From Archaeoglobus sp. JdFR-27 (GTDB taxonomy: Archaea > Halobacteriota > Archaeoglobi > Archaeoglobales > Archaeoglobaceae), in NCBI GenBank assembly GCA_002011235.1, contig MTMO01000007.1, positions 40,804 through 104,803 on the forward strand: DNA of 64,000 nt, written 5' to 3'. Within the stretch, counting starts at the first letter, position 1. Each line of letters begins with the position of its first letter. This document shows, piece after piece, positions 7,467 to 15,788 of this stretch. Position numbers and translations under genes: made by a program. A model generated the notes under the pieces. That model made no database searches and had not been told where the DNA came from. It saw nothing but the letters and a program-made list of their open reading frames with translations.

Positions 7467-9236
7467 TCAAGATAGCTTTTCAGGGAGATAAACATTCAGA
7501 GCAAGATTTAGCAATTTTTTATGTCTCTCTTCAAAGGCATTTTTATCCCAATTACTGTGATCTCTAAGGATTGTGGTGATGGCAAAAGGGTTACGTTTAA
7601 CTTCAAAATAACTCTCAATTTTTCTCCTGAATTCATAATTAGATGCTCTAGAATTCCTCCGTTTATTAAGGAGCGTTAGATTTCCGAGTTTATTGACGAT
7701 TTCTCTGATTTCTTCTTCTGAAAATATTCTCAACCATTCTCTTTGTGGTGTACGCGGAAGTATATGTTCAACTGTTATAGTCTGAATGTTTGAAAATCCA
7801 GGGAAGTTTTCTTCCTGCATTTCCATATCGAGCCTCAAAAGAATGTATCTGGCCATTTTTCCTCCCTTAAGAGAATAAAACTGTGCATCGTTAAGTTTTG
7901 AAAGGAGTATATTCTTGACTATCTGCCTGTTATTGAAATCAATCTTCCTTCTTTCTCTTCCACGCTTGATTTCCTCAACCGATTTAAACATCATGCTCAA
8001 TACATCTTCTGGGCTGCTAGAGTCTTCTATTAGTCTTATTAAGTTTATTGAGCTCGTAAGCCTTTCAGTTGCTGTAAAATCTGCACACCATTCTATAAAG
8101 AATTTTCTCTCGATATTAAACGCAAACTTATATAATGCTTTGTCATCTTGGAACTTTTTGTAAAAGAATAGCAACGGAGGTACCCAATCCGAAAACGGCA
8201 TGAATCTGTTCATTAGATCCATTAAAGTTTTGTATCTTACTTTTTCATAAGGATTTAGTGCCATGAGTTGTGATTCGAGTACTTTTTCTTTGTAAATCTT
8301 TCCGTAGTCCAAAATTGTATCAAAAAATTGGGTACCCATTTGGATTTTGTTTTCTTTGAAAAGCTTATCAAATTCATCCACCAGCTCTCTTCTAGCTTTT
8401 TCTTTAGCATATATCGTTCTTACATAGCTGACAAGTAGTTCAAATTTTTCTCTCCCGATATCCTCTTCAAGATCTCTCCACTTGTTAAAGTACACCCTTC
8501 TTTCCGCTTCAGACACTTGCTCTAAATTTCTGCTTTTCAGCACATCTGCAGCAGATAATGGGAGTCCACGAGTATTGAGGACATTAAAGAGTCTGAAGGC
8601 TGAGCTTTGATTATCTGTGATTATATAAACAAAATAAACTCTGTGAAGGATGTAGCTCAAAAACTCCTCAAACTGCTCTGAATCGAGCATTTCTGCAAAA
8701 TCTCTGAACGTTTTAATAGCTTCATAGAGATGGTAAACTGGTGAAGCTCTATCAGGATATGGAATCCTCTTGGACTCAAAATCTCCCAAGAACTCTACGG
8801 TTCCTTCTTCTTTGTAGACGTAATTTAAGAAAAGTTTCTCAAGGTCTCTCCACACTCGGATTCTTTCTGTGTCGGGAATCCCTCCGAGCTTTGAACCCTT
8901 CTGAATCAAATAATTTTTTTGGATGTCGTTTTTAATTTCCGAATCAGATGAAAGATCTCGGAAAACGGAAAATAAAACAATTAACGAAGTTAGTCTCTGC
9001 TGTCCATCTACGATCTCATATGTAATTCCATCTTTTCTTTTTAAAAGGAGTGTGCCCAAAAAGTAACTTTCTTCGCCACTTTCCATGGCATCCATAATAT
9101 CATCTAAAAGTGCTTGAAAATTCTCTTCACTCCAGCTAAATGGTCTTTGATATATGGGGATTTCAAAAAGATTGTTCATTAGAAGGTCTCTGACGTTAAT
9201 TTCCTTAGCCTCTATTTTTGATATTTCTTGAGGCAT
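7467..9236 (-). CDS. DUF262/DUF1524 protein, GmrSD-like defence nuclease
   Basis: 589 residues from the preferred start. The N-terminal DUF262 (ParB/sulfiredoxin-like) domain shows IYQRPFSWSEE and the signature VDGQQRLTSL near residue 80, which binds and hydrolyses nucleotides. The C-terminal DUF1524 HNH-type nuclease shows TVEHILPRTPQ, then GNLTLLNKRRNS and NYEFRRK. Fused DUF262-DUF1524 proteins are the architecture of GmrSD type IV restriction enzymes and BrxU, which cut modified foreign DNA. The longer frame begins at 9317, but a TATA box at 9251-9262 lies between that and ATG 9236, so 9236 is the likely start. It sits between the HEPN/MNT pair and tRNA-Ile, a typical island position. Confidence 0.85.
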   Translation of the reverse strand: MPQEISKIEAKEINVRDLLMNNLFEIPIYQRPFSWSEENFQALLDDIMDAMESGEESYFLGTLLLKRKDGITYEIVDGQQRLTSLIVLFSVFRDLSSDSEIKNDIQKNYLIQKGSKLGGIPDTERIRVWRDLEKLFLNYVYKEEGTVEFLGDFESKRIPYPDRASPVYHLYEAIKTFRDFAEMLDSEQFEEFLSYILHRVYFVYIITDNQSSAFRLFNVLNTRGLPLSAADVLKSRNLEQVSEAERRVYFNKWRDLEEDIGREKFELLVSYVRTIYAKEKARRELVDEFDKLFKENKIQMGTQFFDTILDYGKIYKEKVLESQLMALNPYEKVRYKTLMDLMNRFMPFSDWVPPLLFFYKKFQDDKALYKFAFNIERKFFIEWCADFTATERLTSSINLIRLIEDSSSPEDVLSMMFKSVEEIKRGRERRKIDFNNRQIVKNILLSKLNDAQFYSLKGGKMARYILLRLDMEMQEENFPGFSNIQTITVEHILPRTPQREWLRIFSEEEIREIVNKLGNLTLLNKRRNSRASNYEFRRKIESYFEVKRNPFAITTILRDHSNWDKNAFEERHKKLLNLALNVYLPEKLS

Positions 9237-9250
9237 GAATTTCTTACCAG

Positions 9251-9266
9251 ATTTTATATATATAAT
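9251..9266 (-). promoter_or_regulatory. TATA box of the GmrSD-like gene
   Basis: A minus-strand run of alternating T and A ending in AAAAT, centred 20-26 bases before ATG 9236. It predicts a leaderless transcript and rules out the upstream in-frame codons as start. Confidence 0.5.
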
Positions 9267-9362
9267 ATTTTCCAAGCATTGTATTTTGGATGTCAAGTTA
9301 ATACTTCTCCTAGACAAAAAAGATTCTGAAATTAAAATGATAATACCAAGAGTTAAGACTAA

Positions 9363-9477
9363 TGGGCCCGCGGGGGTTTGAACCCCGGACCTCTCGCTTT
9401 CTGAAGCATAGCTGCCTTACCAATTCCTTACCAAGCCTTATCAGGCGAGCGCTCTAACCAAGCTGAGCCACGGGCCC
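9363..9477 (-). tRNA. tRNA-Ile(GAT) with a 40-nt intron
   Basis: On the minus strand the acceptor arm GGGCCCG (9477-9471) pairs with CGGGCCC plus discriminator A at 9363. D arm GCTC/GAGC, T arm CGGGG-TTCAAAC-CCCCG and anticodon stem CTCGC/GCGAG are all perfect. The anticodon loop reads C-T-GAT-A and is then interrupted by 40 bases (9438 down to 9399) at the canonical 37/38 position before resuming with A38. Splicing by the archaeal bulge-helix-bulge endonuclease is expected. No CCA is encoded. A TATA-like TTCATAAAC at 9501-9509 lies 28 bases upstream of the 5' end. Confidence 0.93.
9399..9438 (-). other. Intron of tRNA-Ile
   Basis: Forty bases between anticodon-loop positions 37 and 38. The sequence begins AGGCTTGGTAAGG and ends GCTTCAGAA; it contains an internal repeat (TTGGTAAGG twice). 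Position and exon pairing fit a canonical archaeal tRNA intron. Confidence 0.8.
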
Positions 9478-9535
9478 TCGGGTATGCATTCTTCACATGG
9501 GTTTATGAAGTTTATGGTCTTTACCTTTATAGTCT

Positions 9536-9600
9536 TTTAGTTCCAGTTTTTAGTTTCAGATTTTCTGGTTTTCAGATTTTCTAGTTTTCTGGTTTCCACC
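9536..9600. repeat. Imperfect T-rich tandem repeat
   Basis: A pyrimidine-rich stretch in which the word TTTCAGATTTTCTGG/A recurs at about 16-base spacing with shorter derivatives (TTTTCTGGTTTCC). It lies between tRNA-Ile and the MFS gene and looks like slippage-generated filler with no coding potential. Confidence 0.4.
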
Positions 9601-9704
9601 CTCTAAGTATTTTCATATTTAGCTTTTACTTGGTGAGGTGTTTTGAAGGTTACAAATTAACCAACTATCGTAATAAATAAGTAGCTGCCTTTGGACTCAG
9701 AATT

Positions 9705-10862
9705 GTGCGGGAGCTGTATGCGATATCCTTCTCAGCATTCACAGTCATGGTTGGTGTGGGGGTAATCGCCCCCCTCCTTCCCATTTTTGCCGAATCCTTA
9801 GGGGCAACGGGATTATGGATAGGTGTCATATTTTCAGCCTACTCCTTTTCCAGGCTGATCTTTCTGCCAATAGCCGGAAAGCTGAGCGACAGATATGGTA
9901 GGAAGAGAATAGTAGTTTCAGGTCTAATTTTGTATTCATTCATATCGCTGCTTTACATCATATCCAATACACCAGAAGAGCTCTCTGCTGTTAGATTTTT
10001 GCATGGGATAAGTTCTGCAATGATAATTCCTGTCGCAATGGCTGCTGCAGCAGAATTTTCGCCAAGAGGTGAAGAAGGATATATTATCGGAGTATTTAAC
10101 CGCTCTCTTTTCTTAGGTATGGCTTCAGGACCTTTTATCGGAGGCTTCGTTTCGGATTTTATCGGGTATCGATATACTTTCCTTGTAATAAGTCTGATTG
10201 GATTGGTCACTCTCCTTTTTGTTTTTTTCACGTTTCCAGAGATTGAAGTGAAAAGAAAAGAACTCAAGATTAGCAAAATTAACACTAGGGTTAGAGGAGC
10301 TTTCCTCTTCAGATTCATTAACTCAATGGGAAGAGGAAGCATCCTCAGCTTTCTTCCAATTTATCTCGGATTAATCGGATACAGTGCTGGGGTGATTGGA
10401 ATACTGATCTCACTAAATCTGTTTGTTTCTGCGATAATTCAGCCCTCCTCCGGAAAACTATCTGACAGAATAGGGACAGTTTATCCGGTTACTCTATCAG
10501 CTATCTTTAGTGCAGTCCTTCTTTTTATAATACCCAGGATATCAGAAATTTCCATACTACTGATATTAAGCGTCTTCTTAGGTGTATCCAGTGCTCTTGC
10601 TATCCCTGCGATTGGGGCCATAGTTGCTGTTGAGGGAAGAGATGGTGGGATGGGACAGCTTATAGGAACCCTTTCCGCATCAAAAAGCCTTGGCAGGATT
10701 ATTGGGCCATTGGTTTCAGGGGCAATTTACGATCTATTCGGTGGAGGGGTTCCAGGGATACAGATGGCCTTTAATTTTGCCGCTTTTCTTTCTATTTTAT
10801 CCATCCTGCTTTTCTTACTTTCCAACAGAAGTAATATCAGCACAAAGAGGTTAAGTAGTTAA
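9705..10862 (+). CDS. MFS transporter (drug:H+ antiporter-like)
   Basis: 385-residue major facilitator superfamily carrier with about 12 hydrophobic segments. The loop 2-3 signature is clear (GKLSDRYGRKRIVV), and the N-terminal half has GVGVIAPLLPIFAESLGATG. It starts with GTG at 9705. It closely resembles the carrier at 47228-48433, sharing the block LGATG-WIG-IFS and the LSD-GR loop, so the two are paralogues. Substrate is unknown; the pattern fits multidrug or sugar-phosphate exporters. The SDR gene follows after 72 bases. Confidence 0.85.
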   Translation: MRELYAISFSAFTVMVGVGVIAPLLPIFAESLGATGLWIGVIFSAYSFSRLIFLPIAGKLSDRYGRKRIVVSGLILYSFISLLYIISNTPEELSAVRFLHGISSAMIIPVAMAAAAEFSPRGEEGYIIGVFNRSLFLGMASGPFIGGFVSDFIGYRYTFLVISLIGLVTLLFVFFTFPEIEVKRKELKISKINTRVRGAFLFRFINSMGRGSILSFLPIYLGLIGYSAGVIGILISLNLFVSAIIQPSSGKLSDRIGTVYPVTLSAIFSAVLLFIIPRISEISILLILSVFLGVSSALAIPAIGAIVAVEGRDGGMGQLIGTLSASKSLGRIIGPLVSGAIYDLFGGGVPGIQMAFNFAAFLSILSILLFLLSNRSNISTKRLSS

Positions 10863-10934
10863 GTAATCAGTAAATTAAGTCGTCCTAAGTTACCTCACGT
10901 CTCGTATAAATTTACAAATCGAGGGGGTGAAATC

Positions 10935-11654
10935 ATGGATCTGGATGGAAAGGTTGCAATAGTAACCGGAGGTTCTAGGGGTATAGGTAGAGCAATAGTT
11001 ATCGCTCTCGCAAGAAAAGGATCAGTTGTGGTCATCAATTACACAAAAAACAGGCAGAAAGCTGAGGAAACGCTAAAAGAATGCAAAAAACTTAGTAATG
11101 GAATGATCTTCAAAGCCGATGTTCGAAGGAGAGATGAAGTTAGGATGATGGTTGAAGGTACGATTTCCAAATTTGGGAAGATAGATATTCTCGTAAACAA
11201 CGCCGGAGTGCTGGGAAAAACAACAGATCTCACCGAGATAAGTGATGGAGAGTGGGATGAGGTTCTGGATGTTAATCTAAAGGGTGCATTCATAGTCACC
11301 CAAGAGGTTCTAAGATATATGAAAAAGGGAAAGATCGTTAATATTTCATCCCTTGCCGGAAAGGAAGGAGGAGTTATGGGAGCGCATTATGCAGCATCAA
11401 AGGGTGGTTTGATTGCAATGACCTTCAATCTTGCGAGACACCTAGCACCAGATATCCTCGTAAATGCCATAGCTCCTGGGCCTGTAGATACCGAGCTTTT
11501 GGATGATGAGACGAAGGAGAGATTAAAGGGCCTTTCGTTGATAAGAAAAATTGCCAAACCTGAAGATGTTGCAAGTGCTGTAATTTTCCTGTTGGAGAAT
11601 GATCACATAACGGGAGAGGTCGTGGATGTAAATGGGGGCAGATTAATGGATTAA
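10935..11654 (+). CDS. SDR-family NAD(P)-dependent oxidoreductase (FabG-like)
   Basis: 239-residue classical short-chain dehydrogenase. The nucleotide-binding TGGSRGIG motif is at residues 12-19, NNAG near 88, and the catalytic Ser-Tyr-Lys set is present (NISSLAGK and YAASKGG). The end VDVNGGRLMD matches FabG-type 3-oxoacyl reductases, which are tetrameric and cytosolic. Archaea lack type II fatty acid synthesis in the bacterial sense, so the role may be a hydroxyacyl or secondary alcohol dehydrogenase in catabolism; that is inference. A GAGGGGGTGAAATC ribosome binding region precedes the ATG. Confidence 0.85.
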   Translation: MDLDGKVAIVTGGSRGIGRAIVIALARKGSVVVINYTKNRQKAEETLKECKKLSNGMIFKADVRRRDEVRMMVEGTISKFGKIDILVNNAGVLGKTTDLTEISDGEWDEVLDVNLKGAFIVTQEVLRYMKKGKIVNISSLAGKEGGVMGAHYAASKGGLIAMTFNLARHLAPDILVNAIAPGPVDTELLDDETKERLKGLSLIRKIAKPEDVASAVIFLLENDHITGEVVDVNGGRLMD

Positions 11655-11849
11655 GATTAAATTAGGATAAAGTAAGATTTAAATCAATTTTCGATAGAAT
11701 CTTTAATTAATACGTTTCAATAATATAAATTTTTCAATAATGATCTACCTAAATTATATATTACTTCAATTTTAGAATATGTTAGGGGGTAAGTTTTTAA
11801 TTCTAAATGTTTGTACATTAACAATTAAAAATAGAAAGAGGTGAAAAAC

Positions 11850-13589
11850 GTGGTTTTAACGACCTCTGTAATAATTGGTTTGGGGCTAGTTGTGTACATC
11901 GTTTTGTATCTGACCTACGGAAAAAAACTCGAAAAAGAGATCGTCAAGGCTGATTCGAGTCGTGAAACACCAGCGAAAAGGCTCTACGATGGCATAGACT
12001 TCGTACCTGCTGAAAGGCCTGTGCTCTTTGGCCATCACTTTGCATCAATTGCTGGTGCTGCACCAATTGTCGGGCCTGTGCTGGCAATGGCTTGGGGCTG
12101 GCTGATGGGTCTTGCCTGGATCTGGCTCGGAAACGTACTTATCGGAGCTGTACACGACTATCTGTCTCTCATGGCTTCTGTGAGGTACGACGGAAGAAGC
12201 ATCCAGTGGATTTCCGGCAAGGTTATGAGCAGGAGAACATCCCTGACATTCCAGTTGTTTATATATTTCGTCTTGATCTTGGTCGTTGCCGCCTTTGCTG
12301 CTGTCATAACCTCCATATTCGTGAAAACGCCGGAAGTTTCAACCGCATCGATACTCTTCATCGTATCTGCACTGATTGTTGGCTACCTAATGTACAGGGT
12401 CAGAATTGGAACCATTCCATCAACGGCTATCGGTATCATTTTGCTCGTGATCAGCATATGGCTAGGCTTTCAGTATCCGCTTTCGCTAACGGCGACCCAG
12501 TGGTATGGGATTCTATTCGTTTACATAATCATTGCCGCTTCTCTGCCAGTCTGGATCCTTTTGCAGCCCAGAGATTATTTAAACGCATGGCTACTCTGGT
12601 TCGGTCTCCTTGCAGGTGGCTTGGCGTTCCTCCTTGTTAATAAAGAGATAACCTGGCCCGCATACACGATGTTCTCTGCCACAGTTGTGGGTGGTAAAGC
12701 ATCTCCTTTCTGGCCGGTGATTCCACTAGTTATAGCTTGCGGATCGCTTTCAGGCTTCCACTCCATTGTTGCATCAGGCACAACCTCAAAGCAGCTTGCT
12801 AACGAGCTTCATGGCCTCACAATCGGATATGGTGGGATGCTGACTGAAGGTTTTCTGTCAACACTCGTTGTCACTTCCATAGCTGCATACGGAATGACCT
12901 TGCTTTCACAGGCCGCATCAAAACTGGCGGCAGCAGGAATAGAGGTTGCCAAACTAACCGATCCTCAATACATGGGTACCCATTATGTTGCAGCGATGCT
13001 GAAAAGCTTCGGTAAGGTCGGCATTTTCGCTAATAGTTATGGTATGGGTTGGCATGACGCTTATGGAGTTGACGTTAAAATAGGGGCTGTCTTTGCTGGA
13101 CTCTGGGTTTCAGCCTTCGCCCTCACAACCCTCGATACTACAAACAGGTTGGCAAGATTCACCTGGAGCGAGATAGTGGAAGAGGTGGTTTCAAGCGAGA
13201 GTGCAAAGTCGGTTTTGACTAACAGGTGGCTCGCCTCAGTGGTGGCGGCTGCTATAGGTATTGGACTTGCCATGACGGGTAACTGGACGATCATCTGGCC
13301 TGCATTTGGTGGAGCCAATCAGATGCTGGCCGCCATTGCCCTCATGACCGCAGGCTTGTGGGTCAGAAACGTGCTTAAGGTAAAAGGAGTCATGAGATAT
13401 CTCGTTGTGGTGCCTGCCTTATTCTTGTGGGTAACGGTTACGCTGGCATACATCTGGTTCATCGTGATCGTGGGTCCATCGCCACCCGTGCTAACGCTAG
13501 TGGTAATAGAACTTCTGCTTGCGATTTTGCTAATCTACGAGTTCGCAGCTGCGGTGAGAAGGGAGATTCCGGAAGCCGTGCCTACATGA
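11850..13589 (+). CDS. cstA: Carbon starvation protein CstA family peptide transporter
   Basis: A polytopic membrane protein with many transmembrane segments, belonging to the CstA family of peptide or pyruvate transporters induced at carbon limitation. Family motifs include RPVLFGHHFASIAGAAPIVG, WLGNVLIGAVHDY, SGFHSIVASGTTSKQ and FGGANQMLAA. At 579 residues it is nearer the shorter CstA variants than the roughly 700-residue enteric form. The frame opens with GTG at 11841, but the AGAGGTGA motif at 11837-11844 would then overlap it; GTG at 11850, five bases downstream, is preferred. TATA-like words lie near 11752-11764 and 11800. Confidence 0.92.
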   Translation: MVLTTSVIIGLGLVVYIVLYLTYGKKLEKEIVKADSSRETPAKRLYDGIDFVPAERPVLFGHHFASIAGAAPIVGPVLAMAWGWLMGLAWIWLGNVLIGAVHDYLSLMASVRYDGRSIQWISGKVMSRRTSLTFQLFIYFVLILVVAAFAAVITSIFVKTPEVSTASILFIVSALIVGYLMYRVRIGTIPSTAIGIILLVISIWLGFQYPLSLTATQWYGILFVYIIIAASLPVWILLQPRDYLNAWLLWFGLLAGGLAFLLVNKEITWPAYTMFSATVVGGKASPFWPVIPLVIACGSLSGFHSIVASGTTSKQLANELHGLTIGYGGMLTEGFLSTLVVTSIAAYGMTLLSQAASKLAAAGIEVAKLTDPQYMGTHYVAAMLKSFGKVGIFANSYGMGWHDAYGVDVKIGAVFAGLWVSAFALTTLDTTNRLARFTWSEIVEEVVSSESAKSVLTNRWLASVVAAAIGIGLAMTGNWTIIWPAFGGANQMLAAIALMTAGLWVRNVLKVKGVMRYLVVVPALFLWVTVTLAYIWFIVIVGPSPPVLTLVVIELLLAILLIYEFAAAVRREIPEAVPT

Positions 13590-13600
13590 GGCCTACATGA
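13579..13600. repeat. 11-bp tandem duplication at the cstA stop
   Basis: GCCTACATGAG occurs twice in a row. The first copy carries the cstA stop (TGA 13587-13589) and the second supplies the ATG of the next gene (13597), so the start codon context of the downstream gene may have arisen by this duplication. Confidence 0.7.
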
Positions 13601-13869
13601 GATTATTAAACAATATTTTAAAATTTTTTGAAGGAGTTCAGGAGGGATTTAAGAGCAAATCAGTGGAATTCATACGAGTAGAAAAGAGAGAACTTGAAAA
13701 TGTATTTTCACTTCTTTTATTTGGGAGTTATATCGGTATGCCTGCACCACCAACTTTTTTAAGCCTTGAACTTCTACCATACGTTGCAAGGGAGCTCTAC
13801 GTCCTTGGAACAACTGCAGAAAGATCGGACGATCCCCTGGGCCAGATTGCAGAATTCTTTGAGATATGA
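13597..13869 (+). CDS. Small protein of unknown function, cstA-ArsA operon
   Basis: 90 residues, not recognised as a named family. The first part is basic and amphipathic (NILKFFEGVQEGFKSKSVEF), the centre hydrophobic with a FGSYIGMPAPPTFLSLELLP stretch, and the tail acidic (ERSDDPLGQIAEFFEI). It starts 7 bases after cstA and ends 12 bases before the ArsA-like ATPase, so all belong to one transcription unit. A membrane-associated or membrane-docking role is plausible. It could be an accessory to CstA, as bacterial CstA has small partners, or to the ATPase. Confidence 0.6.
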   Translation: MRLLNNILKFFEGVQEGFKSKSVEFIRVEKRELENVFSLLLFGSYIGMPAPPTFLSLELLPYVARELYVLGTTAERSDDPLGQIAEFFEI

Positions 13870-13881
13870 AGGAGATGTAAA

Positions 13882-14790
13882 TTGGAGAATATGGAAAGAG
13901 TGTACATATTTATCGGTAAAGGTGGAGTTGGAAAAACCACCTGTTCGGCCGCTGTTGCACTAAAACTTGCACAAAAAGGAAAGACTCTCATAGCTTCCCT
14001 CGACCCAGCCCACAATCTCGGTGATGTATACGGTGTAAAACTCTCTGGAAAACCAAAAGAAGTCAGCAGCAACCTTCATGCTGTTGAGGTAGATGTTGAT
14101 GAACTTACAAAGAGATATCTGACGAGAACAGTGAACAAAATAAAAGGCATGTATACCTACCTGAAAGTGCTAAACCTCGATAAGTATATAGAGTCGTTGA
14201 AATACTCTCCAGGCATAGAGGAATACAGCATTCTTGAATCTCTCATCGATTTGTTTTCAGCCGATTATGACTACATCATCCTTGACATGCCTCCGACAGG
14301 CCTTACAGTAAAGGTTTTGACACTCCCTCACACAACGTTGCTCTGGATCGAGAAACTTGCCAAGCTGAGAAAGGACATACTGGCAAGAAGGATGACGATT
14401 GAAAGTATAAGCGGTAAGAAGTGCGTTGTAATCGACGGCAAGAAAATTGAGCTTCCCGTTTCAGAAGAGGAGGATCCGATTCTCAAAGAGTTAAACCAGA
14501 AAGAAGAACAGATGGATTTTGTAAAAAGCATTCTTACAGGAAAAAAATGCTCCATTATCTTAGTAATGAATCCAGAAGCTCTTTCGCTGTTTGAAGGGGA
14601 GAGAGCGATTAAAACGTTGAGGAATTTCGGAATGAACGTTTCAAAGGTAATTATAAATAAGTTCGTGGAAGATAATGAAGTGACTAAGAAAATAATCCAA
14701 ATTGGGCCAACGCTTAAAATTCCCCTCCTCGAAAGAGAGCCCCGAGGAATGGATGAACTGATCAAAGTCTCTCAAATGGTGGAGATATGA
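13882..14790 (+). CDS. ArsA/Get3-family ATPase
   Basis: Single-domain P-loop ATPase of the ArsA/Get3 branch of the SIMIBI class, 302 residues. The deviant Walker A is GKGGVGKTT near residue 13; switch I is DPAHNLGDVYG and switch II DMPPTG. ArsA proteins energise arsenite export, while Get3 targets tail-anchored membrane proteins. There is no arsenite-pump gene here; the neighbours are a MIP18-family protein and a membrane-anchored protein, so a membrane-protein targeting or metal-cluster role is more likely. The frame starts with TTG at 13882, seven bases after AAGGAGA; ATG at 13891 is an alternative. Its stop overlaps the next ATG. Confidence 0.85.
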   Translation: MENMERVYIFIGKGGVGKTTCSAAVALKLAQKGKTLIASLDPAHNLGDVYGVKLSGKPKEVSSNLHAVEVDVDELTKRYLTRTVNKIKGMYTYLKVLNLDKYIESLKYSPGIEEYSILESLIDLFSADYDYIILDMPPTGLTVKVLTLPHTTLLWIEKLAKLRKDILARRMTIESISGKKCVVIDGKKIELPVSEEEDPILKELNQKEEQMDFVKSILTGKKCSIILVMNPEALSLFEGERAIKTLRNFGMNVSKVIINKFVEDNEVTKKIIQIGPTLKIPLLEREPRGMDELIKVSQMVEI

Positions 14791-15071
14791 AGGGTGAAGA
14801 TGTACTTAAATCTCTTAAAAATATAAAAGATCCGGAAACGGGAGCGAGCATTCTTGATCTCGGTATAATCAGCGGAGTTAAGGTAGAAGATGAGATTATA
14901 ACCGTCTATACCAACTTCAACAGAGCTATGCCTAGCTGCAAAGCCTGCATACCGATCGCCTGGATGATAACCAACTCGATCATCAGGCGAATAGAGAAAA
15001 GTTTGAAAAACTACGGAATCAGTTATAAAATCGTTGAAAGCTCAACGGGCCAACTTCATGCGGAGGGTTGA
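14787..15071 (+). CDS. MIP18/DUF59 (SufT/PaaD-like) metal-sulfur assembly protein
   Basis: 94 residues of the MIP18 (DUF59) fold: LKNIKDPETGASILDLGIISGVKVED is the family's hallmark N-terminal block. Two cysteines in the helix PSCKACIPIAW take the place of the usual TxxxCP region. Such proteins help mature iron-sulfur clusters on client proteins. The ATG overlaps the stop of the ArsA-like ATPase (ATGA), and its own stop overlaps the start of the next gene, so the three products are probably made in fixed ratio. Pairing with a P-loop ATPase recalls Mrp/ApbC scaffold systems. Confidence 0.8.
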   Translation: MKGEDVLKSLKNIKDPETGASILDLGIISGVKVEDEIITVYTNFNRAMPSCKACIPIAWMITNSIIRRIEKSLKNYGISYKIVESSTGQLHAEG

Positions 15072-15718
15072 TTTTGGATTTCGATCTTTCCACCCTGTTT
15101 CCTGTGATAGTAATTCTCGCCGGAGTGGTAACGATCCAATTCTTTTACGGGAGAAAGCTTAATCTGGCATTAATGAGAAACGTCATAGTAACGCTTGAAG
15201 AAATCATACGGCCAAAGGATCAGCTTTATACATGGTTGGGAGGTTACATCGGATTCAAGGCCGAATATGATGTTGATGATACGGCTGTTGAAAAGATTGA
15301 GGCTACTCTCACACTCCTGCCCAGACACAGCATATTATATCTGCCCGTTTCCAAAATCACCCTTAAAGATGATCGCCTTTTTATCGTTTTCAGAAGTAGG
15401 TATCCGATTAGAGGAGACGTGCACATTATAAGAAGGGGACTGTACAAATTTGGGAAGGGCATCGATAATCCAATGGAATACTTCGATGACAGGATAGCTT
15501 TAAACGGTTTGGAATATGATGTGTTTTTTAAGAAGAAGGAGGATAAAGACAAACTGATAAAACTCATCAGCGGTCTTCCAGTAGAGAAGATCAAGCACAT
15601 CTCAATCACTCCATCCACTAGAGTTATATATGCATTCATAACCCCTGAAAAGAGAGTGATCCAAGAGATAATACCAAGAATGTTCAAGATTACAAGGGAG
15701 TTCGCTAAGGGGGGTTGA
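15068..15718 (+). CDS. Membrane-anchored protein of unknown function, ArsA operon
   Basis: 216 residues. One transmembrane helix at residues 9-27 (LFPVIVILAGVVTIQFFYG) is followed by a basic stretch and a soluble alpha/beta domain of about 185 residues. That domain has the blocks YTWLGGYIGFKAEYDV, EATLTLLPRHSILYLPVSK, LFIVFRSRYP and, near the end, VEKIKHISITPSTRVIYAFI. No named prokaryotic family is recognised. The layout (N-terminal helix, then a domain closing with a KI-x-HISI beta pair) resembles eukaryotic CCDC47, a partner of membrane-protein insertion; this is a weak resemblance by eye only. It is coupled to the MIP18 and ArsA-like genes. Confidence 0.65.
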   Translation: MILDFDLSTLFPVIVILAGVVTIQFFYGRKLNLALMRNVIVTLEEIIRPKDQLYTWLGGYIGFKAEYDVDDTAVEKIEATLTLLPRHSILYLPVSKITLKDDRLFIVFRSRYPIRGDVHIIRRGLYKFGKGIDNPMEYFDDRIALNGLEYDVFFKKKEDKDKLIKLISGLPVEKIKHISITPSTRVIYAFITPEKRVIQEIIPRMFKITREFAKGG

Positions 15719-15788
15719 CTATATCTAGGATAGGGTAACTAATACCAAACAATCTAAAGTCAGCAATCCAGCATAAATCAAAGCTGAA

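Noticed and set aside
12092..12640. 182-codon plus-strand frame
   Set aside because: Shadow of cstA in another frame; the text lacks domain structure and the cstA frame carries all family motifs.
13882..14790. Arsenite-resistance operon
   Set aside because: The ATPase is ArsA-like, but there is no ArsB, Acr3 or ArsR gene nearby and the partners are a MIP18 protein and a membrane-anchored protein.
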